Positions 11,111-23,509 of a DNA stretch of 64,000 nucleotides are shown in pieces; positions within the stretch are counted from its first letter, which is position 1, and the number at the start of each line of letters is the position of its first letter. A program made the position numbers and the translations under genes. The DNA comes from Hyperoodon ampullatus (lineage: Eukaryota; Chordata; Mammalia; Artiodactyla; Ziphiidae). The stretch spans positions 4,895,239-4,959,238 of the forward strand of contig OX457061.1 of assembly GCA_949752795.1 (NCBI GenBank), in the 5' to 3' direction. A model generated the notes under the pieces. That model was not told the origin of the DNA, made no database searches, and saw nothing but the letters and a program-made list of their open reading frames with translations.

Positions 11111-11373
11111 TCACATGGCAGACCTGGTTGCAAGGGCTGCTGGGAGGATGCAGTCTCTAACCGGGCCCCTGTGGGTCCGGCGGAAACCCTTGTTCTGGAA
11201 GAGAAGGGAGCAGCCTCCGCCGAGCAGCATGCTCTCCTGTGTCAGGAGCGTGGGCAGTGATGCTGCCCTGAGGGTTTTGTGTTCCTTGTTTCATCTGTCC
11301 TTGGGTTTTGTGTGGCAGTGGCCTTCCACGCTTTGATGACCATAATTTAGACAATGAATCTCTCCTGGATGTT

Positions 11374-12602
11374 TAGGTTTTTATTTTGAAATAATTATGG
11401 ATTCACAGGAAGTTACCAAGGCGTGTATAGGGAGGTCCTGTGTACCCTTCACCAGCCTCCCCCAATGTCAGCGTCTTGCACGACAGTAGTATCAGTACAA
11501 CGTTCAAACCACAAAGTTGACATTGGTACGATGCATAGAGCTTGCTTGGATTTCGCCAGCTACACATGCACTCATTTATGTGTCTGTGTGATTGTGTGTC
11601 TGCATGTAGCTCCACACAGTTTTATCATGTGTGTAGCTTCGTGGAACCACCACCACCATCAAGATATCTAACCGTACCCTCCCTGCAAGACTCCCTCATG
11701 CTACCGTTTTCAAACGACACACACCTCCTTCCCCATGCCTAACCCCTGGCCACCCCGTAAGCTGTTCTCCGTCTCCAGAACGATTTTATTTCATGAATGT
11801 TATATACATGGAATCCTGCCGTATGCGTCCTTTTGAAGTTGGCTTTTTTCACTCAGCATAATTTCCTTGAGGCTCATCCAAGTTGCTCTGTGTATTAGTA
11901 ATCCATTCCTTTTAGTTGCTGAGTAATATTCCAGTGGTTTCCACACCTTGTTTAACCATTTATCCACTGGAGGACGTTTGGTTGTTTCCAGTTTGTGGCC
12001 ATTATCAATAAAGCCGCTATGGACACTCGTGTACAGATTTCTGCATGAAAATAAGTTTTCATTTCTGTGGAATATATATGCCCATGAGTACAATTGCCGG
12101 GTCATATATTAAGTCCATTTTTAGCTTTAAAAGGAAATGCCAAACTGTATCATATTACATTCACACCAGCAGTGTATGAGTAATCCGGTTTCTCCACATC
12201 TTTACCAGCATTTGGTAGTGTCACTATTTCTTATTTTGACCATTCTGATAGGTGTGGAGTGATACCTCATTGTGTTTTTTACTTGCATTCCTCCAGTGGC
12301 TAATGATGTTGAGCCACTTTTCATGTGCTTCTTTACCATCTGGATATTGTCTTAGGTGAACTGTCTGTGCATGTCTTTTGCACATTTTCTAATTAGATTG
12401 TTTTTAAATGCTGAGTTTTGAGAGTTCTTTATATATTCTACATATGAATCCTTGGCAGGCATATGATTTGCACATATTTTCTCCCAACTGTCACTTTTCT
12501 TTTCATCCTCTTAATGGGGTCTTTTGCAAAGCAGATATATTCAGTTTTGATGAGGTCCAATTTATGAGATTTTTTGATCATGGGTTGTGCTTTTGGTGTT
12601 GA
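11374..12602 (-). mobile_element. Old L1 LINE (ORF2 3' part), antisense
   Basis: On the - strand a broken reading frame around 11800-12105 resembles the C-terminal end of L1 ORF2, with the blocks LEYYSATKRNGLL and WMSLKEIMLSEKSQ. The rest (for example CCACATCTTTACCAGCATTT and CATTCTGATAGGTGTGGAG on the + strand) is the usual reverse-strand L1 ORF2 tail. It is truncated and carries many stops, so it is inactive. It belongs to an old L1M-type group. Confidence 0.85.
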
Positions 12603-12674
12603 GTCTAACCTGCTGGGTTTCAGATTGTGGTTTTGCTGTAGTGAACGTTGTTGCTCGCCCTTACCTCCCCCCTC

Positions 12675-12800
12675 GAGGCCCCACCCTTCTCTCTCCCTCT
12701 CTCTCTCTCTCTCTGCCCCTCTCTCTGGAGGTCCCCCCCACCCTTCCATCTCTCTCTGTCTCTGCCTCTGTCTCTGTCTCTCCTCCTCTCCCAGCAGGGA
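12675..12800. repeat. CT-rich simple repeat
   Basis: This is an interrupted (CT)n tract with CTCTCTCTCTCT and CTGTCTCTGCCTCTGTCTC blocks, pyrimidine-only over long runs. It is a polypyrimidine-polypurine tract just past the end of an L1. The apparent open frames through it are low complexity. Confidence 0.9.
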
Positions 12801-14324
12801 CCTTAGCTGCCCTCTCGTTCAGCCTGTCTATTAGACAGTCACTCAGGGCGTCCAAGGCCTGCAGCCCTGTTCCTCACTCACCCAGCAGGTCGGTGACAGC
12901 GTGGGGACCAGAACGAAACTCCCTCAGTCAACGTGATTTCCACTTCCCCAAAACTCTTCTCAGGAAAACACTTGAACTGCAGTGTCCAAATGAAATAGAT
13001 CTGCTACAGCACAGCGTATTAAAAGAAAGCGTTGGCAGTGACAGACTTGTTTCTACCGCTCGGCCTGGGCCCCGGAGAGCAGTGTCTCTGATACAGCCCC
13101 TCTGCTAGGCGTGGTCTAATATCAGGGGTTTTCACCCTCCCTGTCATGGGATGGCAGTCGGGCAGCATCCTGCGGTCAGATGGGCAGCTGGGGGCCGAGT
13201 CCCTAGCACTTAACCAGGCCTGTGTGAGGTTGCTAGGTGAATCTGGGAGAGCTTCCTGGGGGTGACGCCCACCCCCATCACAGCTGCCACCCTCCAGACT
13301 GCCGAGCCACCCAAACCACACGCTGATGGCTCTGTTGTGGGAAGGGGACGGAGGGGGCCCAGAGATGTGCCGGGTGCAGGAGCTGTCTGCCTCAGCAGAT
13401 TGCCCGCCCCTTTCCCGCGATGCACTCAGCACCCATCCCTCCCAGGCAGGACCCCACATGCCCAAGGATGCCCAGAGTTAGGGTTAGGGTCCCTCCCCCA
13501 CAGGCTCCTGGGGGCCCACACTCAGGACAAGGGGTTGTCATCACCCCAGCCTCATGCTTGCTGTCACCTTCCTCTGGGAGGACACCATCCTCAAACATGG
13601 CGGGGGGAGGGGCACCGGGCTGGGGCGTGGAAAGAGCCTCCAACGTGGAATCCTTTTCAGGAAGCGCCAAACGTTCCCACCTCCTGGCCTCTGGGCTGTT
13701 CTCTGCCCAGACATCCTGCCTCCAGGAAGCCCCATGGTTTGCTCTTTTTTTATTTTTCCAGTTATTAATCATATGCTCACCCAACCTATTTCCTCTTCTT
13801 AAACACCCAGCCAGACAGTTGCCTGGGCCCCTTGCATCTAAGTGGGGCTGTGGAACATGAGCAGAAGAGGCAGCTAAAAGAAGACGTGCATTTCCCATGC
13901 TCTCTCTTCCTTTTCTGAGGCACCATCAGCAGCGACACGCGACAATAGTAGGGTTAGATGATGAAAGGATTCTGAATCCCTGAGTCACTGCCTGGAGGCG
14001 AGCTGCCCCAGTGAGCCACCCAGCCAGGAGCTTCTGCGGCGGATTTTGTGTGAGAGAAGTAAACTTCTAAAGCTTTTATTGTGTTACATCACTGAGATTT
14101 GGGGTGTTCTTTTTATAATAGCTGCTAGCGTCATTTATCCCAAACATCATACAGATACACTGGAAACAATGCCACGGACAGTAGGTTCTTTTTAGATGGT
14201 AGAGGTTACTGTTTCTCCCGTTCCTACCTTAGCTTGAGTCCGAGTCATCTTTCACTTCAATTAGAAGAGGGCACACAGAGTGCCAGCTCAGGCTGTTCTC
14301 TTGTTCTCCCAGGAGGAGCAACCT
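12801..14324. other. Intergenic, GC-rich, no gene recognised
   Basis: Overlapping open frames of 148-168 residues at about 13,020-13,900 lie on both strands and resemble nothing known, as expected in GC-rich DNA. The part 13,955-14,135 ends with TTTATTGTGTTACATCACTG and GAGATTTGGGGTGTTCTTTT, which looks like the 3' end of an old interspersed repeat; a similar ending recurs near 53,575. No functional element is evident. Confidence 0.5.
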
Positions 14325-14552
14325 TATCAGACAGGCCTTCCTGGCCGTTCGCTAAAAGCGTGGGCATTCCATGCCTTCCTGCCCCTTTCCTCTGCTGTTC
14401 TTCAGAGCGCCCACCACACTGGACATTAGTTGTTTGTTTATCTTGTCCACGCCCCCTACAAGAGGGTCCGCTCCATGAAGAAGGAACCGTGTCTGTCTAG
14501 GGCACTGCCCTGTCCCCTTGCACACAGTAGGTGCTTAATAAATATTTGCCGA
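14325..14552 (+). repeat. L2 LINE 3' end
   Basis: The stretch reads like the L2 3' UTR in forward orientation: 'AGAGGGTCCGCTCCATGAAG', then GAACCGTGTCTGTCTAGGGC, then CACACAGTAGGTGCTTAATA and AATATTTGCCGAA. It is clear but old. Confidence 0.75.
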
Positions 14553-14587
14553 AAGTGGAAAGGAATAAGAAAGCCAGGCTCAGGTGT

Positions 14588-14800
14588 CTTCTCTGCTCCT
14601 AAGTAGGTGACCGCGGGCCGTCACTTGATCCCTCTGAGTGTGGGTACTTCATCTGTGAATTGGGCCAGTGGCTCTGGCCATCCAGTGCGGAAGTCCTGTT
14701 AGCGATCACACCAAATATTTATTGTGCACCTACTGTGTGCAGGTACTAGGTGCCAGGGATGCAATTCACATGGCAAACGAGAAAGGGCCCGACAGTGAAG
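14588..14800 (-). repeat. MIR fragment followed by L2 fragment
   Basis: 'GGTGACCGCGGGCCGTCACT' to TTCATCTGTGAATTGGGCC (14588-14665) is a reverse-orientation MIR. 'AATATTTATTGTGCACCTAC' to GTACTAGGTGCCAGGGATGC (14710-14790) is a reverse-orientation L2 tail. Confidence 0.6.
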
Positions 14801-17800
14801 ACAGCTTTGTCAGTGACATCCATTGCAGGCACAGTGAGTTTGTTCTGGGGCAGTGGTCACCCAGGTGGGCCTGTTCCATCTTCTGCCATGGCCTTGGTGA
14901 CACCCACTCGTCTCTCTTTGCTCGCTCTGAAGAAAATATTCAGAGCAAGGAATCCAGAGGGTAGGCGGCAACCCCAAGAGAAGGCTTCCCCTCTGTGAAG
15001 CAGCTTCAGCTGTGCATCAAGATCATCTTTTAAGCACAAGAGATTTAAAATGCCATTTGGAAAGCAGAAGTACTCAGAAGAGAATGTCAGGGTCTCGGGA
15101 CACCGCCCCGTTTCCCGATCCTATCTGCATTTCTGTGAAACGTGCTGCATCTCCCTGCCTTGATTAGAATCGAGTCCCTTTCTTGCCGTGGCCTTTTGAT
15201 ATTTGACTTTGCACTCGATGCCCCTAAAGCTAATACACACTGGCCTTTCATTTCCAAAGGGTAGTTGGTCATATTAATGATCGCCAAAAGGCCAGAGTTA
15301 ATTTGCTCTCCTACCTGTTTCTTTCCATTAGTTTGCAAACCAGCAAAGTTCAAGAAAACTTCTGAGCATGAAAGAGTAGGGATCTAATTAGGAAGCAGGC
15401 AGGTAGTTATAAAACTTTTTTTTTTAGAACTTAGGGGCCATAGCCGAAGGATGGTTATGAGATCATACCAGCAAGAGACACTGAATACCCTGTGAGCCAG
15501 TCCTAGCCGTGGGCCTGACACACAGGGGCCTGGACAACCTGTAAATGGGTGAATTGTGACACTGTTTAGCCTGTCTTCAGCCTCGGTGAGGGACCCCAGA
15601 GCAGACCATCTGCTCAGGGCAGGGAGTGCCGTACCTGGACTGCAGGGGAAGGGCTGAAGGTGACAAGGGACAAGGGGGGCCCTACAGCTGCCTCCTTTCT
15701 CAGAATATAAATACCCACGATGTGAGGCAAGTGGGATAAGATGAGTCTAGTTCCGTTGCCCACAGTGAAGGTGTCTCATTGCTGAATCTTGTACCTGGGC
15801 CTGAGCATTTCCAAGTTCAGCGCCTCACTGCATAGAGGCTGTGGGTTCTCAGGAGCCACAGCCTGATGACTGAGTGCCCCAGGCAGCCAAGTGCATGTCA
15901 GGGATGCTGTCCTACCATGAGCCTCATTTGTGCATGGGGAGCACGTGACCACAAGAATCCAGACACCATGGTGGTGTCACCCTTCTTGGGATAAAACAGG
16001 AGCTCGCCTTGCCTCTGGGGGACCAACCCCTGACGCCTCCCATCAATCCACCTGCTTCGATTAGATTGTCTCTCATCAGTGTGCCCTTCCCCACCCCCAC
16101 TCCAGGGGAAGGAAGTCCTGGCCAGTCTTAGTATCAGATTCACCCAACACACACAGTCCTACTGTGATTGGTTCAGGGGTGGGCACGTGCTCTAACCCCA
16201 CCAAAGACACACAATTATGTCTTGCTGGGGTGCCAAGAGAAAAGTACCACTGGTTTCCATGGAACTTGAACAGAAGGGGTTGAGAAGCTGCTGGAACCAG
16301 AAGCTGGAGGGCCCCCTGCAGGAACCTAGCTCACTCCTGTACAGCTTGGGCCAGGTGGGGAAGGGGAAGGTCCCTTTTCCTGCAGTGTGTGTGGTCAGTG
16401 CTTAACATAGGGCCAGCAGGCAAAGAAGAAGTATTCGAAGGGCCAAGATCCATTGTATAGATCAGGCAATGAAGGGTGAATTTGTAGCTGAAAGGCAGTA
16501 AATTGGTGACTGGCGCTGTGAGGCCCTGCTCTAGGTGTCTCTGAGGTATTGCACAAGCCTTCCCTGGTTTGATCTTTGCCCAGAGGCCAGTTTTTAATTT
16601 GAGATTTTTCTTTTTTTTTTTTTTGCCCCCATACCATCTGGAGAGGCTAGGAATGAGAAACAGCTTTATTTTCAAACCCAGCAAGTTATGGCTCCTTTAT
16701 ATATTTCCTTTAAGTTTAAAAACTGAGAAGTTTCCTTTTAGCCCATAAGAAGCAAGGCAGCTTCTTTAACAGGGAGCCTGGAAGTATCCTTAAGAGGATG
16801 ATTGAGTCCATTGGGCGGTTTCCTGGCTCGCACTTGATCCACAGGGACAGCGTTGCCCAACTCCCCGCCACTGCCTGACAAGGGTCCCCTTCTCTCCTCA
16901 CTCCCCTTTCAGCCCTCACCAGTGGCCTCCTTAATCCCCACCTCTAGATAAGAGGTGTGTCAAGAATGTGTGAACTTGTTTAAAACCAGAATGGGGGCCG
17001 TCCTTCCCGTTCATGCTGTGGGAGGAGGAGCCGCCCTCTGGGACCAAGGAGGCCGCTGTGCAGAGCAAGTTAGGACAGATGCACCGCAGGGCTGCCACCC
17101 CCAGCCCTAGAGGTCGAGAGAGAAGTCAGCGTCTGTCTCAGCCACAGTTACATGTGTCTTACACCCCTCACAGCCTAATCTGGTCCTAACACGCCCCCTT
17201 ACTGGCTTTCTTGGCCTTGACTGCGTGGGAAACGTTCTATTTGTTCATGGACATATTTGATCAGTGTCTGACTGTTACCCTGATAGGTTGTAAGCACGTT
17301 AGTAGGTATATATTAGGAACCTAGGATTTTCTTTTTTCATGGCTTGTTTCATGGTTAACTGTGTGGATCAAGAAGATTAACTCTGCAGATCTTTCTCATG
17401 CCATGGGGTCCAGGGTCCAGACTGAGGACCTTGCCGTGCCTTAAGTGTGACTAAAATATAGGGGTGCTGAGGGCCAGCTGGAGAGCTGAATACGTGGATA
17501 TGGTCAGGTAGGCTTTTGTTTTCTGTCTGGATAAAGTTTACCTTTTCCGTACTATACAGCGTGAATAGCATCATGACTTAAATGTGAGAGTTTGCATGAC
17601 TAATTCTGTGTCCTTTTAACATTCTGTCGCATTACATTTTCCCCCTTCCGGGTGGGGCCTATGCTCCGCCTTTGTCAATCTCCCCTTCTCTCGCATTGCA
17701 CTCAAGGGCAATGTCTTGTTTTGACGCGAGACATCGTTTTGATTCGGGCTGAATGTATTCTGACTTCAGGACATGGCCAGAGTCTGCTATTTGCCTTCCC

Positions 17801-17840
17801 CAGTAGCCACACTTCCATTCTTCCCTCCGTAATAAGGCTC
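14801..17840. other. Intergenic, little recognised
   Basis: I find no gene. Poly(T) runs at 15,417-15,424 and about 16,606-16,624 could be remnants of retrotransposon tails, but no clear body follows. An unclassified repeat-like piece may lie at 16,140-16,310. The block 15,110-15,360 looks unique and AT-rich and is listed as a candidate conserved element. Confidence 0.45.
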
Positions 17841-17844
17841 CCAA

Positions 17845-18290
17845 TTTGATCCTGGGATAAAGACTTCATATCCCAGCTCCTTTACAGTTAAATGGCCATT
17901 GAGATGTGACTCAGATGATGTCCAGCTGCTGGAGGGGGTTCTTAAGTGGGGGGTGAGAGGAGGGAGGCCTTTTCTGCACCTTCTTTCTTCCTGATGGTGG
18001 AAGTGTGGACATGATGGCTGGCCTCAGGCAGCCAAGCTGGACCATGAGGTAGAAGCCACGTGCTGAGGATGCCACAGCAGCAGGATGGAAGGAGCCTGGC
18101 TCTCTGGTAACTTTGACATCCATCCCTGCTCTTCTTTTATGTAGGAGAAGACTAGAATGTCTTGTTGAAGGCACCATTGTTCTGGATGTACTTTCACTTA
18201 CGGCTGAGTTTGATCCTAATGGGCACAAGGACAACTGGTGAAGTTGGGTTTTTAAAACAATCCTCAGTAGGAGCCTCTTTCTCTCTCACC
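17845..18290. repeat. Unclassified old interspersed repeat
   Basis: 'CATATCCCAGCTCCTTTACA', ATTGAGATGTGACTCAGATG and GGATGGAAGGAGCCTGGCTC resemble a widespread eutherian medium-reiterated repeat. I cannot assign the family from sequence alone. Confidence 0.4.
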
Positions 18291-18327
18291 TTACTGGGGA
18301 ACTAATTGAGGGTTCCAGTTAATTGCC

Positions 18328-18534
18328 TTTTTTTTTTTTTTTTTTGCGGTACGCAGGCCTCTCACTGTTGTGGCCTCTCCCGTTGCGGAGCACAGGCTCC
18401 GAACGTGCAGGCTCAGAGGCCATGGCTCACGGGCCCAGCCACTCCGCGGCATGTGGGATCTTCCCGGACTAGGGCACGAACCTGTGTCCCCTGTATCGGC
18501 AGGCGGACTCAACCACTGCGCCACCAGGGAAGGC
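18328..18534 (-). mobile_element. CHR SINE (short form), antisense
   Basis: This is a reverse-orientation CHR SINE with an 18-base poly(T) (its A tail) at 18328-18345. The body runs to the head at about 18534. It belongs to the same subfamily as the forward copies at 24850 and 29176: read on the - strand the body ends with the GTGAGAGGCC block near the tail. The B-box region is slightly damaged (CACGAACC on the + strand). I could not find a convincing target duplication. Confidence 0.9.
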
Positions 18535-19229
18535 CTCCGCAGGGCTTCTTAAGGGTGCTGCCTGCATGGTAGCCAACCACTGCAGAGCAAGGGACCGAGA
18601 GAAAGAGCAAGCAGGAACCCGCAGCGCCTCCTATGACCTAGCCTCCCGTGCCATCTCTTCCGCTTGTTTTCTCTTTGTTAGAAGTGAGTCACTAAGTCAA
18701 GGGAAGCGGAATTAGGCTCCGCCATAGGAGGACGTGCCACACACTTTGTGGACATATTCAAATTATCACACTGTGCCCTCTGGACACAAGTGGACATGCA
18801 GACATACTCCCCGCTGCAAAAAAGTCTCAGCCCGTCACAGCATTGGCTCCAAGTCCTGGTCTCGTCATCCAGGCAGGAGGGAGCTCCTCACGACAGGCAG
18901 TCCCTTAAGTGCAGCTCCTGGAGTTCACTTCCCTTCCACCTGGAGAGCTGCGAGCTAAGAGCCAAGTGATCTGCCCTCACAGGCCCCGGTCAGGCACGGG
19001 AGAAAATGCCTCCCTCGTCCCTAGCTCCTGGGGCAGCGCTGGGCACCAGGGGTGCCTTCGCTCCCTAGATAGTGGGTGAGTGACTGAATGAAGGAGCTGT
19101 CTGGAACCCTGATACAAAGAGGCATGGCTGTCCCTGCCTGTCATCCAAGTCCCAGCCCAGAAGTCACCTCCAAATCTGTCACTCAGTTTATGTGCTTCAC
19201 GGCCCGTGTCAATCTCCAGGATTGCTTTG
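18535..19229. other. Intergenic, unclassified
   Basis: I find no gene. The part 18,640-18,790 (AAGTGAGTCACTAAGTCAAG, CCATAGGAGGACGTGCCACA) may be a fragment of a dispersed repeat that I cannot name. Confidence 0.4.
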
Positions 19230-19380
19230 CTCACTTCCTGCTGACTTTCTCTCCCTGACTAGCGGGTGCCCCCCACCCCAGGGGCAGGGACCTGGATCCT
19301 CTTGTTCACTCTGCGTCGCCTGCACCTAGCACAGGGCCTGGCAGATAGTGACGCTCAGTAAATGTTTGTGGAGTGAAGGA
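19230..19380 (+). repeat. L2 LINE 3' end
   Basis: 'AGGGGCAGGGACCTGGATCC' followed by TAGCACAGGGCCTGGCAGAT and GCTCAGTAAATGTTTGTGGA matches the terminal part of L2 in forward orientation. A second weaker L2-like piece lies at about 19,640-19,740. Confidence 0.7.
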
Positions 19381-20664
19381 AGGGAGGAGTCAATACTCAC
19401 GTGCTGGGGAGGGCGGCCTGAGATGTGGTCCCAGGTGCTGGAGAAATTAGAGTGGGGATTGCACAGCAGATCACAGGGCATCAGCGTCCGTTTTCTGGGG
19501 GCTGATGCTGGAACGTATCCTGTTCTTAGGAGACATGGTCTGATGTACTGAGGGGAGCAGGTTAGAATGTCTTCAGCTTACCTTCGAGTGGCTCAGAAAA
19601 ATGCATATATGCAGCACCCCAACCCACCTCGTGCAGGACCTCACAGCAATGTCCTGTGTCCCCCTGGAGTGAAAGGCAGGGACTGAGTCCCTGTGTGTCC
19701 CAGCACCTCATCCGGAGACTTACTGACTGAATGAGGGAGCCCTGAGTTCACCTCTCACTCTAGCCTGAGTGTCCGCCCTGTAAAATCCCCCATCTGTCCC
19801 TTTGCTCCTCTGGCAGATGACTGGTGCCAGGTGTGGAGGGATTCAGACGGGGACAAAGAGTTTGTTCCTAAGCGTGGCCTTGAGTGATGTGGTCAGTGTG
19901 GACCCAAGCAGGTGCTGCCCAGCTCCCTGGAGAGGCCCAAGGGGGCCAGCATCTCCGCCTTGAGCTAATTCTCCCCCAGGTGCAGCCGGAGCCGTCTCTG
20001 CCCTCCAGCTCCACGGATGGTTCTCTGACCATCACCGAGCAAAATCTTTCACAACCAATTTCAAGGGGTTAATGGGAGGGCTGAGTGGAATTTACTTAAA
20101 ACATCAACTCCACTTAAAATAGCTTTTTAAGGCATTTAGCGGCAGAGTCCTTTGATTTCCCCATCCACATCCTTTCTCGCTGTTATTAAATACCAAGATA
20201 TTCTAGTCCAAGTTCCGACTCCCCCAAGCCCTGATTCATGCAGTTGGACATGCCGAGGAGTATGAGACATTGTCACCTGCCACCCATGAACTTGGATGGG
20301 CGGTGACACAGACAAGGGTGCCAGCAAGCGGCTGGCATTTGGGCTTAGAACAGCTTGGTCTGCAGACGTGGCCAGCACCCCAAGTTAAAACATCAGAAGC
20401 CACACATGTGACCAATGACAGCACCCCCTGTTTAAATCACTTCTTGGATTTTCTTTTTCTTACCTCGATTTACATGCATTTCTAAATTCTGGCTCCGGGG
20501 CCTTTAAGAGTCTCAGCTACTTTGAGGGCAGGTCTCCAAGCCCCTCTCCCAGACAGGACTTTTTGCCTGCTCTTTGGACATTTCACTTTGTTTTGGCCAC
20601 TGGTTTTTCATTTCCACCCAATTTTGAACTTATCTACTTGTCTTTCAACCTGATATTTGGATAG
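19381..20664. other. Intergenic, nothing firm
   Basis: I see no gene, RNA gene or recent transposon. A weak L2-like patch at 19,640-19,740 is the only repeat noticed. Confidence 0.45.
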
Positions 20665-20920
20665 GCATGATGATGAGGCTGATGATGATGGTGGTGGTGA
20701 TGATGCTGCTGCTGCTGCTGATGGTGGTGATGATGCTGATGCTGCTGATGGTGGTGGTGATGATGCTGATGCTGATGGTGATGGTGGTGATGATGATGAT
20801 GATGCTGATGCTGATGGTGATGGTGGTGATGATGATGATGATGCTGATGCTGATGATGATGGTGGTGATGATGGTGCTGATGCTGCTGATGGTGGTGGTG
20901 GTGGTGGTGGTGATGATGTA
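20665..20920. repeat. GAT/GGT/GCT trinucleotide microsatellite
   Basis: About 255 bases consist almost only of the triplets GAT, GGT and GCT in phase. A 39-bp block is duplicated exactly and in tandem (20762-20800 and 20801-20839), showing recent unit-level expansion. Because the period is 3, every frame stays open (Asp/Ala-rich in one, Met/Val/Leu-rich in another), but flanking sequence gives no start context, splice sites or conserved protein. It is a simple repeat, not a gene. Confidence 0.95.
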
Positions 20921-21435
20921 ACAGGACTAATAGGACACTCAGGGAGACTCACCGTGTGCCCAGCGCGGTGCAAAGCCCTACTGTGGCTTGGGTTCTGAAA
21001 GTAGGATCTGAGATGGATGCAAGAGGTTTATTAGCGATCAGCACCTGCGAAGGGGAGAGAGCAGAAGCAGGACTGGGCGGAGGGAGTGGCTGAATGGTGA
21101 CACTGTCCCTGTGAGGACTCAGCCAGCCTGGGGGGAGCTCAGACGAGCACTGTCTTTCCAAGGGTCCCACGCTGGTCCCAAACAGCCAGACCTATACACC
21201 TGCCTCTCTCAGTCACTGGATGCCGACTGTCCCCAAGAACACAGCCTGGGGTGGAGAGGCAGGTCTCTGCAGCCCAGGCCCCACTGAAGGAGCTGAGAGC
21301 CGGGCCCTTCTGGTGACCACACTGCAGCAGCTGGGCAGCAGGTCCTTCCTGAAGATGACACGGGCAGCGCCTTTCCATGTCCGCCACAAGCCCTTTGTCT
21401 GCGTGATCCAACTTTGCCATCAGAACAGAACCCTG
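20921..21435. other. Intergenic, nothing recognised
   Basis: This is GC-moderate sequence between the trinucleotide array and a MIR. No coding or repeat signature is recognised. Confidence 0.45.
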
Positions 21436-21570
21436 AGGTGCTTTTGCAGATGAGGCAGCAGGCTCAGAGAGGTTAAGTCACTTGCCCAAGGTCACACAGC
21501 TCGCATGCTGCCGGACATCTTCCTGGCTGCAGGGCCCAAGTTCATAACCACCATCGCATTGCCTCTCAGG
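21436..21570 (+). repeat. MIR SINE
   Basis: 'TTTTGCAGATGAGGCAGCAG', CAGAGAGGTTAAGTCACTTG and CCCAAGGTCACACAGCTCGC are the MIR core in forward orientation, a clear match. Confidence 0.85.
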
Positions 21571-23509
21571 CTGAATAGTAGGATTTTAAAGATGAAATTG
21601 AGGTGACTGGCCCTTCCTCATCCTAAGGAGCAGACACCACTGCCTGGCTCCCTCCTGGGAAAGGGGTTATCGTGTTCTGGGTTTCCCTTTCCACAGGTTG
21701 GCCAGCCGGTGATTCCACCTTTCTTCCTGTGCCACGGCTTCATTCGACAGTGAAGCTGGGATCCTGGCTCCTCCCTGCTGGGTGACTTCTAGGACAGATG
21801 TCACATGGGTCTTTATCTTCTCTCTTGGTTCCAGACCTTGAGAAGGAGCAAAAGGCAATCATTCAGGCCCTCCTTGGTACCAAGATGTGGGGTTTGCTGC
21901 GACCACTGGAAACATGAGGCCAAAACCATGAGAAACAATCCTGAGACGAAGCCCCCAGGGCAGCCGGGGCAGGCAGCGCATTGACAGGCTCTTTTCCTGC
22001 CCTTCCAGATAACCCACTGCTTATTTCAGCATGTGTATTATTCTAGTGACGGAAGGAGGCTGTGTCTGGGGAGAAGGGTGTCACGTAAAACTTGGTCCGA
22101 CTTGACCCTCTGGCCTGGGCTGTGGTGAGCCCAATAGTTGCCTGGGAGCCCGAGTTCACCCATCCTGCTCGGGGTTCCCAGCGTGTGAGTCCTAGAAGGA
22201 CGCCGGCTCTTCCTGTCACCTCCCGCCCTCTCTTCCCCACCTCCCGCCCCACTAACAGCTGGGCCAGGCATGGGCCTGGATCAACCAGTTGGAGGCTTCG
22301 GATTCTGGGAGAACGGAGCGAAGATTCAGGGACAGTTGAGTGCCCATCCGGTGGCCTTGGTGCCAGCCCGGGTGCCGGCAGCAGCAGCCGCCTGCCCAGC
22401 TGTGGTTCCGGCTGCCCCGCCAGCCTCGGCTCCTGCCGTTCTCTGCTTCTCCTATTGATTCTGGAAGCTTCCGACATCCCTCCATTCCCATGCTTTCCTG
22501 TATGAGATGCCAAAGTCCATTTAGGCTGTTGCAACCAGGAGCCCTGCTGTCTGAAAGCAAAAGCGTTGCAGCATCTGCCAGCACCCCCGGAAGACACTGG
22601 GCGCATGCGCCTGGAATCCTCTGAACTCAGTGGCTCGCAGTAGTAAGTTCCCTCTTGAGAGAGGCAAACAAGCACAGTCTGGAGGCCTCCTTGACAGGAA
22701 TGATACCTCGATTTTGTGCAGATTCAACAAACACGTTAGATAAAAGTCAGCTGCTGCTGCTGTTTTGTTGTTACTGTTGGTCGTGGCTATGACAGTAATT
22801 TGGGATCAGTTTAAAGCAAAGCACTTGGATTCTTAGCCCAGCCCCATGTTTGGTTTCCAGGCTGAAAATGAAACATCCTTCAGAGGGAAAGAAGAGGGTA
22901 GGTCTGTCCTTGGCATAATCAGCCTCATTTTACGCAGTGAGCTGGGACAATGCTCCAGTGAGTTCGGGACTGGCTCCATCCCAAACAACCAGAGGACCCA
23001 GGCTTTTGAGATGTGTGGACACGCTGTTTTCTTAAAGAAGAGAAAGTGGGGGGAATAGGAAGTGAAATTCCAGATCTGTTTTGGCCCCCAGATCATTAGT
23101 TGTACTAAAAGCCAGAATTTTTCATGAATGTGTTTTTCAGTGTGAATGTGTTTCCCCTTTCAAGGCCAGTGTTCATAACAGAACCGCCTCCTATTCCTCG
23201 GCTGGCTAGTACAGGGAGGGGGATGGTGAGGGGGAGGGCAGTGATACGACCTCGGAGGTCGCAGGTCGAGGGTGTGAAGGAAATGAGACACAGAGACACC
23301 GGGGCCTGACAACTCCCAGTGAGGTGTCATCACCAGAAGCGCCGTCCATGGGGAACTGGAAGTGGGGGGCAGGCACCCCAAAGCTGTACCTGTCCTCCCT
23401 CCCCAAGCTCAGCTCCAGCCTGGGTCAGGGCAGGATCCCAGGCTCGGCTGCCCACCAGCTTCCCCGTTCCCTCTCTAGTGGAACCTTCCCCCTGCCCACA
23501 GTCTCACTG
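21571..23509. other. Intergenic, no gene recognised
   Basis: A 210-residue open frame at 22043-22675 (-) and overlapping + strand frames in this GC-rich patch have no recognisable domains; the composition (Pro, Gly, Arg, Ser) is that of chance frames. No repeat was assigned. Confidence 0.5.

Noticed and set aside
11800..12105. L1 ORF2-like open frame as a gene
   Set aside because: It is a truncated remnant of the ORF2 C-terminal end within an old antisense L1 with many disruptions.
13475..13490. GTTAGGGTTAGGGT, resembling telomeric repeat
   Set aside because: Only about two units are present, in ordinary GC-rich DNA, far too few for an interstitial telomere tract.
20657..20998. Asp/Ala-rich 113-residue open frame
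   Set aside because: It is a translation of the GAT/GGT/GCT microsatellite; no splice sites or conserved flanks.
22043..22675. 210-residue open frame on the - strand
   Set aside because: No recognisable domain, low-complexity composition, GC-rich DNA with equally long frames on the other strand.
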